From Billgrantia bachuensis (GTDB lineage Bacteria > Pseudomonadota > Gammaproteobacteria > Pseudomonadales > Halomonadaceae): a stretch of 64,000 nucleotides of DNA. The DNA lies in NCBI RefSeq assembly GCF_011742165.1, contig NZ_JAAQTO010000023.1, positions 1 to 64,000 of the forward strand, given 5' to 3'. Below are positions 43,093 to 52,179 of this stretch, in pieces. A program made the position numbers and the translations under genes. A model generated the notes under the pieces. That model was given only the letters and a program-made list of their open reading frames with translations, searched no databases and was not told the origin of the DNA. Position 1 is the first letter of the stretch. Every line of letters starts with the position of its first letter.

Positions 43093-44472
43093 TCAGATAA
43101 TTTCGAAATAGCGGTCCAACTCCCAATCCGTAATGTGACGCCGGAACTGGCGTTCTTCCCACTCCCGTGTCGCCGCGAAGTGCTCGACGAAGGCGTCACC
43201 GAACAGGCTGCGTGCCGCCTCGGAGGCCTTGAGCCGCTGGGCGGCCTCCCACAGCGTACGCGACAGCGCCTGATGCTCGGGGTGAACCAATTCGTAGGCG
43301 TTGCCGGTCACCGCCTCATCCGGCTCGAGCTGATGCTCGATGCCGTAGAGGCCGGAGCCAATGGCAGCGGCCAGCGCCAGGTAGGGGTTGGCGTCGGCGC
43401 TGCCCAGGCGATACTCGACGCGCTGCGACTTGGGACTGCCGGGAATTACCCGCAGTGCCGTGGTGCGGTTCTCCACGCCCCAGGTAGCATCGGTGGGCGC
43501 CCAGAAACCGGGAATCAGGCGGGTATAGCTGTTTACCGTGGGGGAGAACATGGCCAGGAACTCCGGCATCAGCTTCTGCTGCCCGGCGACGAAGTGGCGC
43601 TGGATGTCGCTCATGCCGTGGGGTTGGTCGGCGTCGAAGAAGGCCGACTCACCGCTGTCGAAGTGATTGAGCGAGAGATGGATGTGGCCGCTCTGGCCGG
43701 GGTAGTCCGGCGACCATTTGGCCATGAAGGTGGCCATCAGCCCGCGGCGCTGGGCCCATACCTTGGTGAAGGTCTTGAACAGGGCGCCCTTGTCGCCGGC
43801 GGCCAGCGCCTCGTCGACGCGTATCGCTGCCTCCAGCACGCCGGGGCCGGTCTCGGTATGCAGCCCCTCGATGGGAAAGTCCATCGTCTCGGCCATGCCC
43901 AGCAGTTCGTGGTAGAGCTCGCCATGCACCGAACTCCTGAGCATCGAATAGCCCATCATGTCGGGGGTCAGCGGCTTGAGGTTGCGGAACCCCTTCTCGC
44001 GCACCGACTCCGGGGTCTCCTGGAACAGGAAGAACTCGTACTCCAGTGCACCGCAGGCGGCAAAGCCCATCCCCTCGGCCTTCGCCAGCACGCGGCGCAG
44101 CAGCCCGCGTGGGCAGATCGTCTCGGCCGCGCCGGTGAACTCGGCCAGGAACAGCAGCATGTCGCCTTCGCAGGGCAGCTCGCGGCAACTCTCGGGAATG
44201 ACCCGCAGTGCGGCATCGGGGTAGCCGGTGTGCCAGCCGGTGTACTTCACGTTGTCGTAGAGCTCGTCCTTGCTGTCCCAGCCCAGCACCACGTCGCAGA
44301 AGGCGAAACCCTCACCGAGTGCGTGGAAGAACTTGTCGCGGCGCATGTACTTGCCGACCATCACGCCGTCGATGTCGAACATGCCGACCTTGACGTGGCT
44401 GAGGCCACGCTGCTCGACGATCCGCCGGGCGTCGTCGGCGTTCTTGATCTCTCTTGCCTGGAGTCGGCTCAT
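43093..44472 (-). CDS. Glutamine-synthetase-family gamma-glutamyl ligase (PuuA/GlnA4-like)
   Basis: This 459-residue enzyme of the GS class I/II-like fold belongs to the catabolic gamma-glutamylamine group. Landmarks are KVGMFDIDGVMVGKY near the start, CGALEYEFFLF (metal Glu), HTETGPGVLEAAI, GHIHLSLN, the Arg in ENRTTALRVIPG and a C-terminal end DWELDRYFEII like PuuA. There is no adenylylation-loop Tyr motif of biosynthetic GlnA. It should ligate glutamate to an amine using ATP. The ATG at 44472 follows GAGGAAG; a GTG at 44490 is less likely. It lies between a TRAP transporter and dehydrogenases, which argues for a catabolic amine substrate. Confidence 0.87.
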   Translation of the reverse strand: MSRLQAREIKNADDARRIVEQRGLSHVKVGMFDIDGVMVGKYMRRDKFFHALGEGFAFCDVVLGWDSKDELYDNVKYTGWHTGYPDAALRVIPESCRELPCEGDMLLFLAEFTGAAETICPRGLLRRVLAKAEGMGFAACGALEYEFFLFQETPESVREKGFRNLKPLTPDMMGYSMLRSSVHGELYHELLGMAETMDFPIEGLHTETGPGVLEAAIRVDEALAAGDKGALFKTFTKVWAQRRGLMATFMAKWSPDYPGQSGHIHLSLNHFDSGESAFFDADQPHGMSDIQRHFVAGQQKLMPEFLAMFSPTVNSYTRLIPGFWAPTDATWGVENRTTALRVIPGSPKSQRVEYRLGSADANPYLALAAAIGSGLYGIEHQLEPDEAVTGNAYELVHPEHQALSRTLWEAAQRLKASEAARSLFGDAFVEHFAATREWEERQFRRHITDWELDRYFEII

Positions 44473-44585
44473 CGCTGCTTCCTCGTACACCCTTCGTTGT
44501 CATTGTTCGTCAAAACAGTGCTTCGAAACCGTTCGATGAGAGCCGGCGAGAGCACCGAGCCGGGCCCGGCACTCCCGCCCTTCCC

Positions 44586-45644
44586 TCAACCGTAGCGGTA
44601 GGGAGGCCCTGCCTGCTGCATGGTCTGCCGATAGTCCTTGAGGATCTGCACGACGCGGGCGCTGCGGTCGCTCTCCTGGGCGATCTCGTCCCAGAAGGCC
44701 AAGGCCTCGTCCTCGAGCCGCTGCCACTCCTCCTCGGGTATCGAGGTCAGCTCCAGCTTGCCGCCGGTGGTGCGGTAGTGCGCCTCGCCCCACCAGTACC
44801 AGTGCTGGCGGTAGTAATGCGAGCTGTCCATGCATAGCTTGAATAGGGTCTGCAAATGCTCGGGAACCTCGTTCCAACGCTCGGTATTGGCAAAGTACGA
44901 TCCCGCCCAGGCACCGGAGATGTTGTTGGTCAGGTAGTAGCTGCTGACGTCGGCCCAGCCCACGGTATAGGCCTCGGTGATGCCGGCCCAGGCGATGCCG
45001 TCGAGCTCACGGGTCTGCATGGCGACCTCGATGTCCTCCCACGGCAACGTCACCGGTACCACGCCGAAGCGGCTGAGGAAGCGCCCCGCGGTGGGGAAGG
45101 TGAAGACGCGCTTGCCCTCGAGGTCGTCGAGGCTTCGGATCGGCTCGCGGGTAACGAAGTTGCACGGGTCCCAGGCGCCCGAACCCAGCCAGGTAACGCC
45201 CTCGACCTCACCGTACGCCTCCTCCCAGATCTCCTTGAGCCCGTAGTGATGGAACAGCGCCGGCACGTCGAGGCTGTAGCGCGAGGCAAACGGGAAATAG
45301 CCGCCGAACACCGAGACGTCGACGGGTGCGTTGATCGAGTCGTCATCGCTCTGTACGGCATCGATGGTGCCGCGCTGCATGGCACGGAACAGCTCGCCGG
45401 TGGGCACCAGCTGGTCGGCGTAGTAAAGCTCGATCTCCATCTCGCCGTTGGCGGCCTTGTTGAAGGCGTCGATGGAGGGCTTGATCACGTGCTCGGCGAG
45501 TGCCGGCCCGGCGTAGGTTTGCAGCCGCCAGCGAATCGGGCTGCGCGACTGGGCATGCACGTAGGGCGCCGAGAGAGTCGTGGCCCCGACAGTGGCGGCG
45601 GTGGCCAGGCCCGCCTTCTTGAGAAAATCGCGACGATTGGTCAT
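44586..45644 (-). CDS. TRAP transporter solute-binding protein DctP, Tat-exported
   Basis: This 352-residue periplasmic binding protein has a twin-arginine signal (TNRRDFLKKAG, cleavage after YVHAQ). The mature part has the DctP fold of the TakP-like subgroup, with FTFPTAGRFLSRFG carrying the conserved Arg region and GIAWAGITEAY. From memory, a TRAP binding protein of the related halophile Chromohalobacter salexigens was crystallised with ethanolamine. If this is its ortholog, ethanolamine is the ligand; this needs checking. The start at 45644 follows CAGGAGAAG. It is third of the TRAP genes, upstream of the ligase. Confidence 0.87.
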   Translation of the reverse strand: MTNRRDFLKKAGLATAATVGATTLSAPYVHAQSRSPIRWRLQTYAGPALAEHVIKPSIDAFNKAANGEMEIELYYADQLVPTGELFRAMQRGTIDAVQSDDDSINAPVDVSVFGGYFPFASRYSLDVPALFHHYGLKEIWEEAYGEVEGVTWLGSGAWDPCNFVTREPIRSLDDLEGKRVFTFPTAGRFLSRFGVVPVTLPWEDIEVAMQTRELDGIAWAGITEAYTVGWADVSSYYLTNNISGAWAGSYFANTERWNEVPEHLQTLFKLCMDSSHYYRQHWYWWGEAHYRTTGGKLELTSIPEEEWQRLEDEALAFWDEIAQESDRSARVVQILKDYRQTMQQAGPPYRYG

Positions 45645-45723
45645 GGGTCTTCTCCTGCTGTTTTGCTTGTTGTCGGAAGATTCGCGGTATTCGATCGTCG
45701 TGCCGTGGTTCACCTCCTGGAAG

Positions 45724-47046
45724 TCAGTAGCCGCGATAGAGCTGCGGCAGCCACAGCGCCAGCTGCGGGAAGATCGTGATCAGCGCCAACCCGATCAGCA
45801 TGATGCCGACGAAGGGCCAGACGCTGCGGTAGATGTCGCCCAGCGAGATCTCCGGCGGCGCCATGGCGCGCATCAGGAACAGGTTGTAGCCGAACGGCGG
45901 GGTCATGTAGGCGATCTGAACGGTGATGGTGTAGAGCACGCCGTACCAGATCGGGTCGAAGCCCAGGCTGATCACCAGCGGCACGTAGAGCGGCGCGACG
46001 ATAACCAGCATGGCAGTGTCGTCCAGAAACATCCCCAGCAGGATGTAGGAGAGCTGCATCATCACCAGTATCTGCCAAGGGCTCATGCCGATGCGGTCGA
46101 GGAAGATGTTCTCGATGGCACGTACCGCGCCGAGGCCGTCGAATACCGCACCGAAACACAGCGCCGCGAGGATGATCCACATGAACATGCAGCTGATGCC
46201 GAGCGTCTTGTGCACGGTGCTCTCGATCACCGCCCAGGTCAGGCGGCGCTTGACCAACGCCGCCAGGGTGGCCGATACCGCCCCCACCGCCGAACTCTCC
46301 ACCAGGCTGGTGACGCCCATCAGGAACAGCCCGGTCATGAAGAAGAAGATCAGCAGCGGCAGGATGCCGGCACGCAGCAGCTTGAGCTTCTCGCCCAGGC
46401 TCATCTGGCGCTCCTCGGCGGGCAGCGCCGGGCCGAGATGCGGCTGCAGACGGCAGCGGATGACGATGTAGATCACGAACAGCGCGGCCAGGATCAGGCC
46501 GGGAATGGCCCCGGCCAGCCACAGCTGGCTGACCGGCTGGCGCGCGATCATGCCGTAGAGCACCAGCACCACGCTGGGCGGCACCAGGATACCCAGCGAG
46601 CTGCCGGCCTGGATCACGCCGGTGACCATGATCTTGTCGTAACCGCGGCGCAGCAGTTCCGGCAGGGCGATGGTCGCGCCTATCGCCATGCCGGCCACGC
46701 TCAATCCGTTCATCGCCGAGACCACCACCATCAGGCCGATGGTGCCCACCGCCAGGCCGCCCCTGAGCGAGCCCATCCAGACGTGGAACATCTCGTAGAG
46801 TTCGCTGGCAATACCAGACTCGGAGAGCATGTACCCCATATAGATGAACAGCGGCAGGGTCAGCAGCGGATACCAGTTCATCAGTTGGATGGCGGAATTG
46901 AACGGCATCTCCACGCCGCCGTGTCCCCACAGCAGCAGCGCCGAAGCGGCACCGACGAAGCCGATCACGCCGAATACCCGCTGCCCGGTGAGCAGCAGCA
47001 GCATCATGGTCGAGAACATCAACAGGGCGATCATCTCGTAGCTCAT
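45724..47046 (-). CDS. TRAP transporter large permease DctM
   Basis: This 440-residue protein of about 12 helices belongs to the DctM family. It shows VFGVIGFVGAASALLLWG, LPLFIYMGYMLSESGIA, GNGLSVAGMAIGATIALPEL-type segments and LGILVPPSVVLVLYG, the conserved Pro-Pro loop. The start overlaps the small-subunit stop (ATGA). It forms the sodium-driven channel with DctQ and receives substrate from the downstream-encoded DctP. Confidence 0.9.
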   Translation of the reverse strand: MSYEMIALLMFSTMMLLLLTGQRVFGVIGFVGAASALLLWGHGGVEMPFNSAIQLMNWYPLLTLPLFIYMGYMLSESGIASELYEMFHVWMGSLRGGLAVGTIGLMVVVSAMNGLSVAGMAIGATIALPELLRRGYDKIMVTGVIQAGSSLGILVPPSVVLVLYGMIARQPVSQLWLAGAIPGLILAALFVIYIVIRCRLQPHLGPALPAEERQMSLGEKLKLLRAGILPLLIFFFMTGLFLMGVTSLVESSAVGAVSATLAALVKRRLTWAVIESTVHKTLGISCMFMWIILAALCFGAVFDGLGAVRAIENIFLDRIGMSPWQILVMMQLSYILLGMFLDDTAMLVIVAPLYVPLVISLGFDPIWYGVLYTITVQIAYMTPPFGYNLFLMRAMAPPEISLGDIYRSVWPFVGIMLIGLALITIFPQLALWLPQLYRGY

Positions 47047-47570
47047 TCGAGACGCTCCCCTTCCAGCATCACGCCACGCGCCCGGGCAATGTCCTTGAAC
47101 AGGGTCGAGACACTCTGCAGCAGCATGAGGAGCACGCCGAAGGTCATGGTGATCTTGATCGGCGCCAGGGGCGGCGCCCAGGAGGTATAGCTCTTCTCGC
47201 CGTAGCGCAGAGCGTACTCCGTGCTGGAGATACCGCCGGCAAACAGCGCACCGAGGAAGACCAGCAGCAGCACGATGGTAAGGGCGTCGACGATGGCTCG
47301 GGTGCGGTCCGACCAGCGCGAATAGAACAGGTCCATGCGCACATGCGCGCCCATCTGCATGGCGTAGGCGCCGCCCAGCATGTAGTAGGCGGCCATCATG
47401 AACTGCGAGACCTCAATGCTCCAGATCAGCGGGCTGTTGAAGGCCGTACGCGCTACCGAGGCGTAGAGCAGGACACCGATCATCACGAAGATCAGGAACA
47501 TGACGATGCGTCCCACCACCCGGTTGAATGCATCCACCCAACGCACGTAGAGCGTTATTATTCTTGGCAT
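47043..47570 (-). CDS. TRAP transporter small permease DctQ
   Basis: This 175-residue four-helix protein of the DctQ family shows VMFLIFVMIGVLLYASVARTAFNSPLIWSIEVSQ, then AYAMQMGAHVRMDLFY with the conserved GAHVRMD. The ATG at 47570 is preceded by CTGGAAG; an in-frame extension to 47633 is poorly supported. It is first of the three TRAP genes and 185 bp downstream of the LysR gene. Confidence 0.88.
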   Translation of the reverse strand: MPRIITLYVRWVDAFNRVVGRIVMFLIFVMIGVLLYASVARTAFNSPLIWSIEVSQFMMAAYYMLGGAYAMQMGAHVRMDLFYSRWSDRTRAIVDALTIVLLLVFLGALFAGGISSTEYALRYGEKSYTSWAPPLAPIKITMTFGVLLMLLQSVSTLFKDIARARGVMLEGERLE

Positions 47571-47755
47571 CTTCCAGCACCGATCGCTTGGGTTTCGCTC
47601 AGTCTTCGGACGGGACCAGGAAATGCGCAACAAGCATCGGTATCGGCGACGCGTTGAGTATCGATGAAATCGATAGTGCTCAGGAGAGGAACGCCTGGAC
47701 CGATCGACGCTCCCACAGGGTGCATGGTGAAGAGGCTATGTCAGCGATGGAGAGT

Positions 47756-48715
47756 TCAGGTCTGGGTGACGACCTCGGCGGAGAGCCAGGGCAGCGCCCG
47801 CTCCAGTTGGGCGCGGAAGTGCTGCTCGAGCAGGCGTCGGCTGTCACGGGCCAGCAATGCTGGCAGCTCGCCCAGTTCGTCGCGCCGGGCCACCAGCGTC
47901 AGTTCCCGAGTGAGTGGCGCCAGCGGCAACGGCGCCACCGCGACCTGGAGATCGTCGAGGCCGGCCTGATAGAGACACAGCGGGGTGGTGATGGTCCATC
48001 CGGCACCGGCACTGACCAGGCGCAGCACGGCGAAGGTATTGTCGAGATGCAGCCGGGCCGGCAGCTCGAGCTGGTTCAAGCGCAGGTGGCGCTCGATGGC
48101 CTGGCCGATCAGCGACTGCGGCGTATAGCGCACGAAGTCAAGATGGCGCGCCAGCCAGCGCAGGTTATCCAGCGGGCCGTTCCAGGAGAGCGGCATCACC
48201 AGCACGAAGGGCTCACGCAGCAAGGCGTGACGCTCCAGGCCATCGTAGTTCTCCAGGCGATCATCGGAAACGATGATATCCACGTGCCGTGTCAGCAGGG
48301 AGTGGCCGTGCATGTGCGACAGCCCGGTGGTCAGGGTATAGTCGCGGGTATGGCGTCGGATCAGCTCGATCAACGGCTGCCCCACCGCCGTGGCCAGCGA
48401 GTCGACCAGCGCCAGGCGCACCTGATGGAGCTGGCCGAAGCCGCCGCTGACCAGCTCGCGCCGGGTGTTGCGCGCGTCGTCGAGCAGGCGACGGGCACGG
48501 TCGTAGAAGAATCGTCCTGCGCTGGTCGGCTCCAGCGGGCGGGAGTGACGCTTGAACAGGGTCACGCCCATGCTCTCCTCCAGGTTGGCCAGGCTCTGCG
48601 AAACCGAGGACTGCTTGAGCCCCAGTCGCCTGGCCGCCGCGCTCTGGCTGCCCTGCTCCAATGTCTCGACGAAGATTTCCATGCTGCGAAGATCGAAACC
48701 GAAGCCGCTGCGCAT
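47756..48715 (-). CDS. LysR-family regulator of the amine operon
   Basis: This 319-residue LysR regulator has an N-terminal helix-turn-helix (QSAAARRLGLKQSSVSQSLANLE) and a C-terminal sensor domain ending ALPWLSAEVVTQT. It is encoded on the same strand just upstream of the TRAP-ligase-dehydrogenase genes, with a 185-bp gap that would hold the operon promoter. It is the probable regulator of amine uptake and breakdown. The ATG at 48715 follows GAGGGC. The inducer is unknown. Confidence 0.85.
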   Translation of the reverse strand: MRSGFGFDLRSMEIFVETLEQGSQSAAARRLGLKQSSVSQSLANLEESMGVTLFKRHSRPLEPTSAGRFFYDRARRLLDDARNTRRELVSGGFGQLHQVRLALVDSLATAVGQPLIELIRRHTRDYTLTTGLSHMHGHSLLTRHVDIIVSDDRLENYDGLERHALLREPFVLVMPLSWNGPLDNLRWLARHLDFVRYTPQSLIGQAIERHLRLNQLELPARLHLDNTFAVLRLVSAGAGWTITTPLCLYQAGLDDLQVAVAPLPLAPLTRELTLVARRDELGELPALLARDSRRLLEQHFRAQLERALPWLSAEVVTQT

Positions 48716-48802
48716 CTGTATGCCCTCGTTTCATCCCGCCGGGCGCTGGAACTCCTTTCACAGCGCACCGGTCACACTGTCGTCATTAACAGGGAGGTTC
48801 CG

Positions 48803-49603
48803 ATGACCGGAGAGGCCGTCGCCCCGGCAGTGCCAGAGCGCCCCGTTTCCACCTGGACCGGCTGGGGACAGTGGCTGGCGCTTGCCACCATGACCATCGA
48901 CCATCTGACCCGCTACGTGCTGCCTGCCGGCTGGGAACTCGGCTGGGCGGGGTCGTCGCTGGGCCGCATCGCCTTTCCGCTGTTCGCCGCGATGGTCGCC
49001 TGGCACGGCCTGTTCAATACGCGCAACCCGCTGCGCTACGCCCGCCGTATCCTGGTCATCGGGCTCGCCGCGCAGCTGCCCTACATGCTGATGCCAAGGG
49101 CCTCCGACGCCTTCATCCTCAACGTCTGCTTCACCCTGGCGCTGGGTCTGGCCTGGGGTGCCTGGCTGCGCGAACTGCTTGCGCGCCATCGCGATGGCAA
49201 CCTGGGCAGTGCCTGGGCAGGGCTGGGCCTGGCGACCACACTGGCAGTCTGGTATCTGCTCGGCGACTGGGTCGAGTACGGCCACCGCGGGCTGCTACTG
49301 ATTCCGCTGTTCATGCTCGCGATGCACCATTTGCACCAGGCCGGGGTCACTCTAGCCGAGCGACTCGCTGCCGTCGCCATGGCCGTGCCGCTGCTGGTCG
49401 TGGCCGGGCTGATGAACAGCTCCGACATGGCCAAGTCGTTCACCGTCGCCACCTGTCTCGCGGTGCTGTGGCTGGCCGCTGGTGCGCATCGGCTGACACC
49501 CGGCGTGCCCGCCCCCATGCCGCGCCGGCTGTGGCTGGCATGGTACCCGGCCCACTTCGCCGTGATTGCGCTATGGCTGTGGGTCAGCGGAGGGCTGGGC
49601 TGA
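48803..49603 (+). CDS. TraX-family membrane protein
   Basis: This 266-residue integral membrane protein of about eight helices begins its core with LALATMTIDHLTRYVLPAG and LGRIAFPLFAAMVAWH, the signature of TraX proteins. F-plasmid TraX acetylates pilin; chromosomal relatives are of unknown substrate. AGGGAGG lies 5 nt before the ATG at 48803. Longer in-frame readings upstream run antisense through the LysR gene and are rejected. It is a single gene, divergent from the LysR gene, with stop 7 bp from the convergent EAL gene. Confidence 0.82.
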   Translation: MTGEAVAPAVPERPVSTWTGWGQWLALATMTIDHLTRYVLPAGWELGWAGSSLGRIAFPLFAAMVAWHGLFNTRNPLRYARRILVIGLAAQLPYMLMPRASDAFILNVCFTLALGLAWGAWLRELLARHRDGNLGSAWAGLGLATTLAVWYLLGDWVEYGHRGLLLIPLFMLAMHHLHQAGVTLAERLAAVAMAVPLLVVAGLMNSSDMAKSFTVATCLAVLWLAAGAHRLTPGVPAPMPRRLWLAWYPAHFAVIALWLWVSGGLG

Positions 49604-49610
49604 ATCGGAC

Positions 49611-51956
49611 CTAGCCCCCGCCCGCCTCCACCCGACTACCGGTCAGCAGCGCTTCGAACGCCGCGGCGGGCATGGGCCGGTAGAAATGAAACCCTTGAAA
49701 CAGCCGGCAGCTACGTGCCAGTAGAAACTCCTGCTGGGCCTGGCTCTCCACTCCCTCCGCGACCACGTCGATGCCCAGGTGTTGGGCCATGGCCAGTACC
49801 GTCTCGACGATGGCGGCGTCATTACCGTCGGTATCGAGGTTACTGACGAAGCTGCGGTCGATCTTGAGTTCATCCAGCGGCAGCGACTTGAGATAGGAGA
49901 GCGATGAAAAGCCGGTGCCGAAATCGTCCAGGGCCAGATGCACTCCCAGCCGCTTGAGCGCCTGCATGCGCTCGACGGCATCGGCCAGCCCATCGATCAT
50001 GATGCTCTCGGTCAGTTCCACGACGAGCCGCGCCGGATCGATGCCATGGGTACCGGTCACCCAGGTGAGCCCTTCGACGAAACCGGGCTGAGTGAAGTGT
50101 CGCACGCTGATGTTGACCGACAGTCGCGGCAGGATCTCGACCGGCAGGCGTGAAAGCAGCCCGCAGCAGCGATCCAGCATCCATGTCTCGAGCTCAACGA
50201 TGAGATCGCTCTCCTCGGCGATGGCGATGAACACCTCGGGCGAAACCCAACCATGGCGGGGATGCTGCCAGCGCATCAGGGCCTCGCCGCCGATGACATG
50301 CTCATCTTCGTCGAGCTGGGGCTGGAAGGCGATGCTCAACTGATCCTCGGCCAGAGCGAGTCGCAGCGCCTGTTCCATCTCCAGCCGCCAGCTCATCTGG
50401 GTTTGCATGGAAGGCTCGTAGCCGCAGATCTGAGCCCGCCCCTTCAGCTTGGCCTGGTACATGGCGGTGTCGGCGTGGCGCAGCACGTCTCCCACGTCCT
50501 CGTCGCCCAGTGGAAACAGGGTGTAGCCGATGCTCGGGGTCACGCTGATGCGCTGCCCACCCAGATCATAGGCCCGGCGCAGGGTCGAGAGCAGCCGCTC
50601 GGCGCGGTGTTCGGCCCTCTGCAGCTCGGCCTGGCGATCGGCGCTCAGGGCCGGCATCATCACGACGAACTCGTCGCCGCTGAGCCGCGCCGCCATGGCA
50701 TCCTTGTCGAGGCTCAGCAGCAAGCGCTTGCTGACCTGGCGTAACAGCTCGTCGCCCACCGCATGTCCCAGGGTGTCGTTGATGATCTTGAAACGATCCA
50801 GGTCGAGGAACATCACCAGCCCGACGCGCCCGTCGTCGCGCCGATCGCGGATGGTCGAGGCCAGCGTCTCGATCAGCAGGCGCCGATTGGGCAGCTCGGT
50901 GAGCGGGTCGTAGTAGGCCTGGCGATGGATGGTCTCTTCGGCTAGCTTGCGTTCGGTGAAGTCCTCGATGACCGCCACGCCCCCCACCACCTCGCCAGAC
51001 TCGTTGCGCAGGGCACTGTAGAACGCGCGCAGCGGCGTCTGCTTGCCGCTGACCACGGTACGGTAGGTACCTTCGAAGTAGCCGGTACCGCTCTCCAGAG
51101 CATCGCGTATCGCCCCGGTCACTCGCTCGTCGTGCAGTTGCGTCAACAGGTTCATGCCCAGCAGGCGCTGACGGCTGGTGCCGAGGATGTCGAGGCACAT
51201 CTCGTTGCAGTCGACCACACGACCTTCGCGGTCGAAATGCATCACACCCAGCGGCGTATGTCGGAAGATGGCGCGGTAGCGCGCCTCGCTGACGCGCAAT
51301 TGCCGCTCGCGCGAAGAGACGACCAGGCGCAGGGCGATATTGTCGGAAATGGTGCGATGCAAGCGACGATTGATGATGAGCACCAGCCCCAGGAACAGCA
51401 CGATCATGGCGGCCAGCAGCAGGGCGAGGGAGGTGTTCTGCAGCAACAGTTGGCCCAGCAGTGGCAGCATGGTGGGCAGGACGAACAGCGGTGCCATCCA
51501 CGCCACCGGAGAAAGCGTGGTGACCCCGCCTGCGGCAATGCCCGTCAGCACGATCGCCAGCGCCGCCAGTTGGCCATGATGCTCCATGGTGAACATCGTC
51601 AGGCCAGCCACTCCCCACAACCCCCCTGCGATACCGGTGCCCCAGGCAAACCGATACAACCAACGCCGTTGACCACGCCGCTTTGCCGGTTGACGATGAT
51701 AGTACCAGGCCAGCCACAGGCGCCCGCCCGACACGGCGACCAGAGCGCCCAGCCAGCCCATCAGGTAGCTCGGCGGCATGATCGGCCACATGGCGCCTAC
51801 CAGCAGACACGCCGCCAGAACGCTGGCCAGTACCGGCTGCCACAGCCGCTCGTAGAGCAGGCGCACCTGTTCATGGGCCAACTGGCGACGACGGGAAACG
51901 TCCGTTGACAGTGCCGCGTCTAGCTCGCGTTGCTTATCCTGAAGCGCAAGGGCCAT
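49611..51956 (-). CDS. Membrane PAS-GGDEF-EAL cyclic di-GMP signalling protein
   Basis: This 781-residue protein has six or seven N-terminal helices (about residues 40-195), a PAS domain (about 223-335), a GGDEF domain and an EAL domain. The cyclase signature reads SGDEF (426-430), so the first Gly is replaced. The EAL domain keeps EALMRW (558), NISVRHF, ELTES, LDDFGTG, LKIDRSF and EGVES, a full catalytic set for phosphodiesterase. It is therefore more likely a net cyclic di-GMP hydrolase, possibly GTP-stimulated through the degenerate GGDEF. The ribosome site is weak. It is a single-gene unit. Confidence 0.9.
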   Translation of the reverse strand: MALALQDKQRELDAALSTDVSRRRQLAHEQVRLLYERLWQPVLASVLAACLLVGAMWPIMPPSYLMGWLGALVAVSGGRLWLAWYYHRQPAKRRGQRRWLYRFAWGTGIAGGLWGVAGLTMFTMEHHGQLAALAIVLTGIAAGGVTTLSPVAWMAPLFVLPTMLPLLGQLLLQNTSLALLLAAMIVLFLGLVLIINRRLHRTISDNIALRLVVSSRERQLRVSEARYRAIFRHTPLGVMHFDREGRVVDCNEMCLDILGTSRQRLLGMNLLTQLHDERVTGAIRDALESGTGYFEGTYRTVVSGKQTPLRAFYSALRNESGEVVGGVAVIEDFTERKLAEETIHRQAYYDPLTELPNRRLLIETLASTIRDRRDDGRVGLVMFLDLDRFKIINDTLGHAVGDELLRQVSKRLLLSLDKDAMAARLSGDEFVVMMPALSADRQAELQRAEHRAERLLSTLRRAYDLGGQRISVTPSIGYTLFPLGDEDVGDVLRHADTAMYQAKLKGRAQICGYEPSMQTQMSWRLEMEQALRLALAEDQLSIAFQPQLDEDEHVIGGEALMRWQHPRHGWVSPEVFIAIAEESDLIVELETWMLDRCCGLLSRLPVEILPRLSVNISVRHFTQPGFVEGLTWVTGTHGIDPARLVVELTESIMIDGLADAVERMQALKRLGVHLALDDFGTGFSSLSYLKSLPLDELKIDRSFVSNLDTDGNDAAIVETVLAMAQHLGIDVVAEGVESQAQQEFLLARSCRLFQGFHFYRPMPAAAFEALLTGSRVEAGGG

Positions 51957-52179
51957 GCTGGGGTCCGAGTCGGTTATTGTTATGACTGCTCTATATTTAC
52001 TTGATATGCCTATGCTTGGCGAGGCAGCCTCTCAACGCAGTTCGGCTGCCCCGCTGCTGCTGTCACGCCACACCCCACCCTTCAGCGTTGCCATGAAACT
52101 GACTTTATTCGTTAACGCTGATGCAACATGACACCACCAAGATCTGGCCACGCTCCCCCCTTTCAGCACGAGGCAGATC

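Noticed and set aside
43135..44595. Open frame of 486 codons opposite the gamma-glutamyl ligase
   Set aside because: Antisense shadow of a clear glutamine-synthetase-family gene.
52060..52179. Possible PhoB box ahead of phoX
   Set aside because: Only one reasonable half-site (ATGACAC) was found; the second 11 bp away matches poorly, so I do not call a Pho box.
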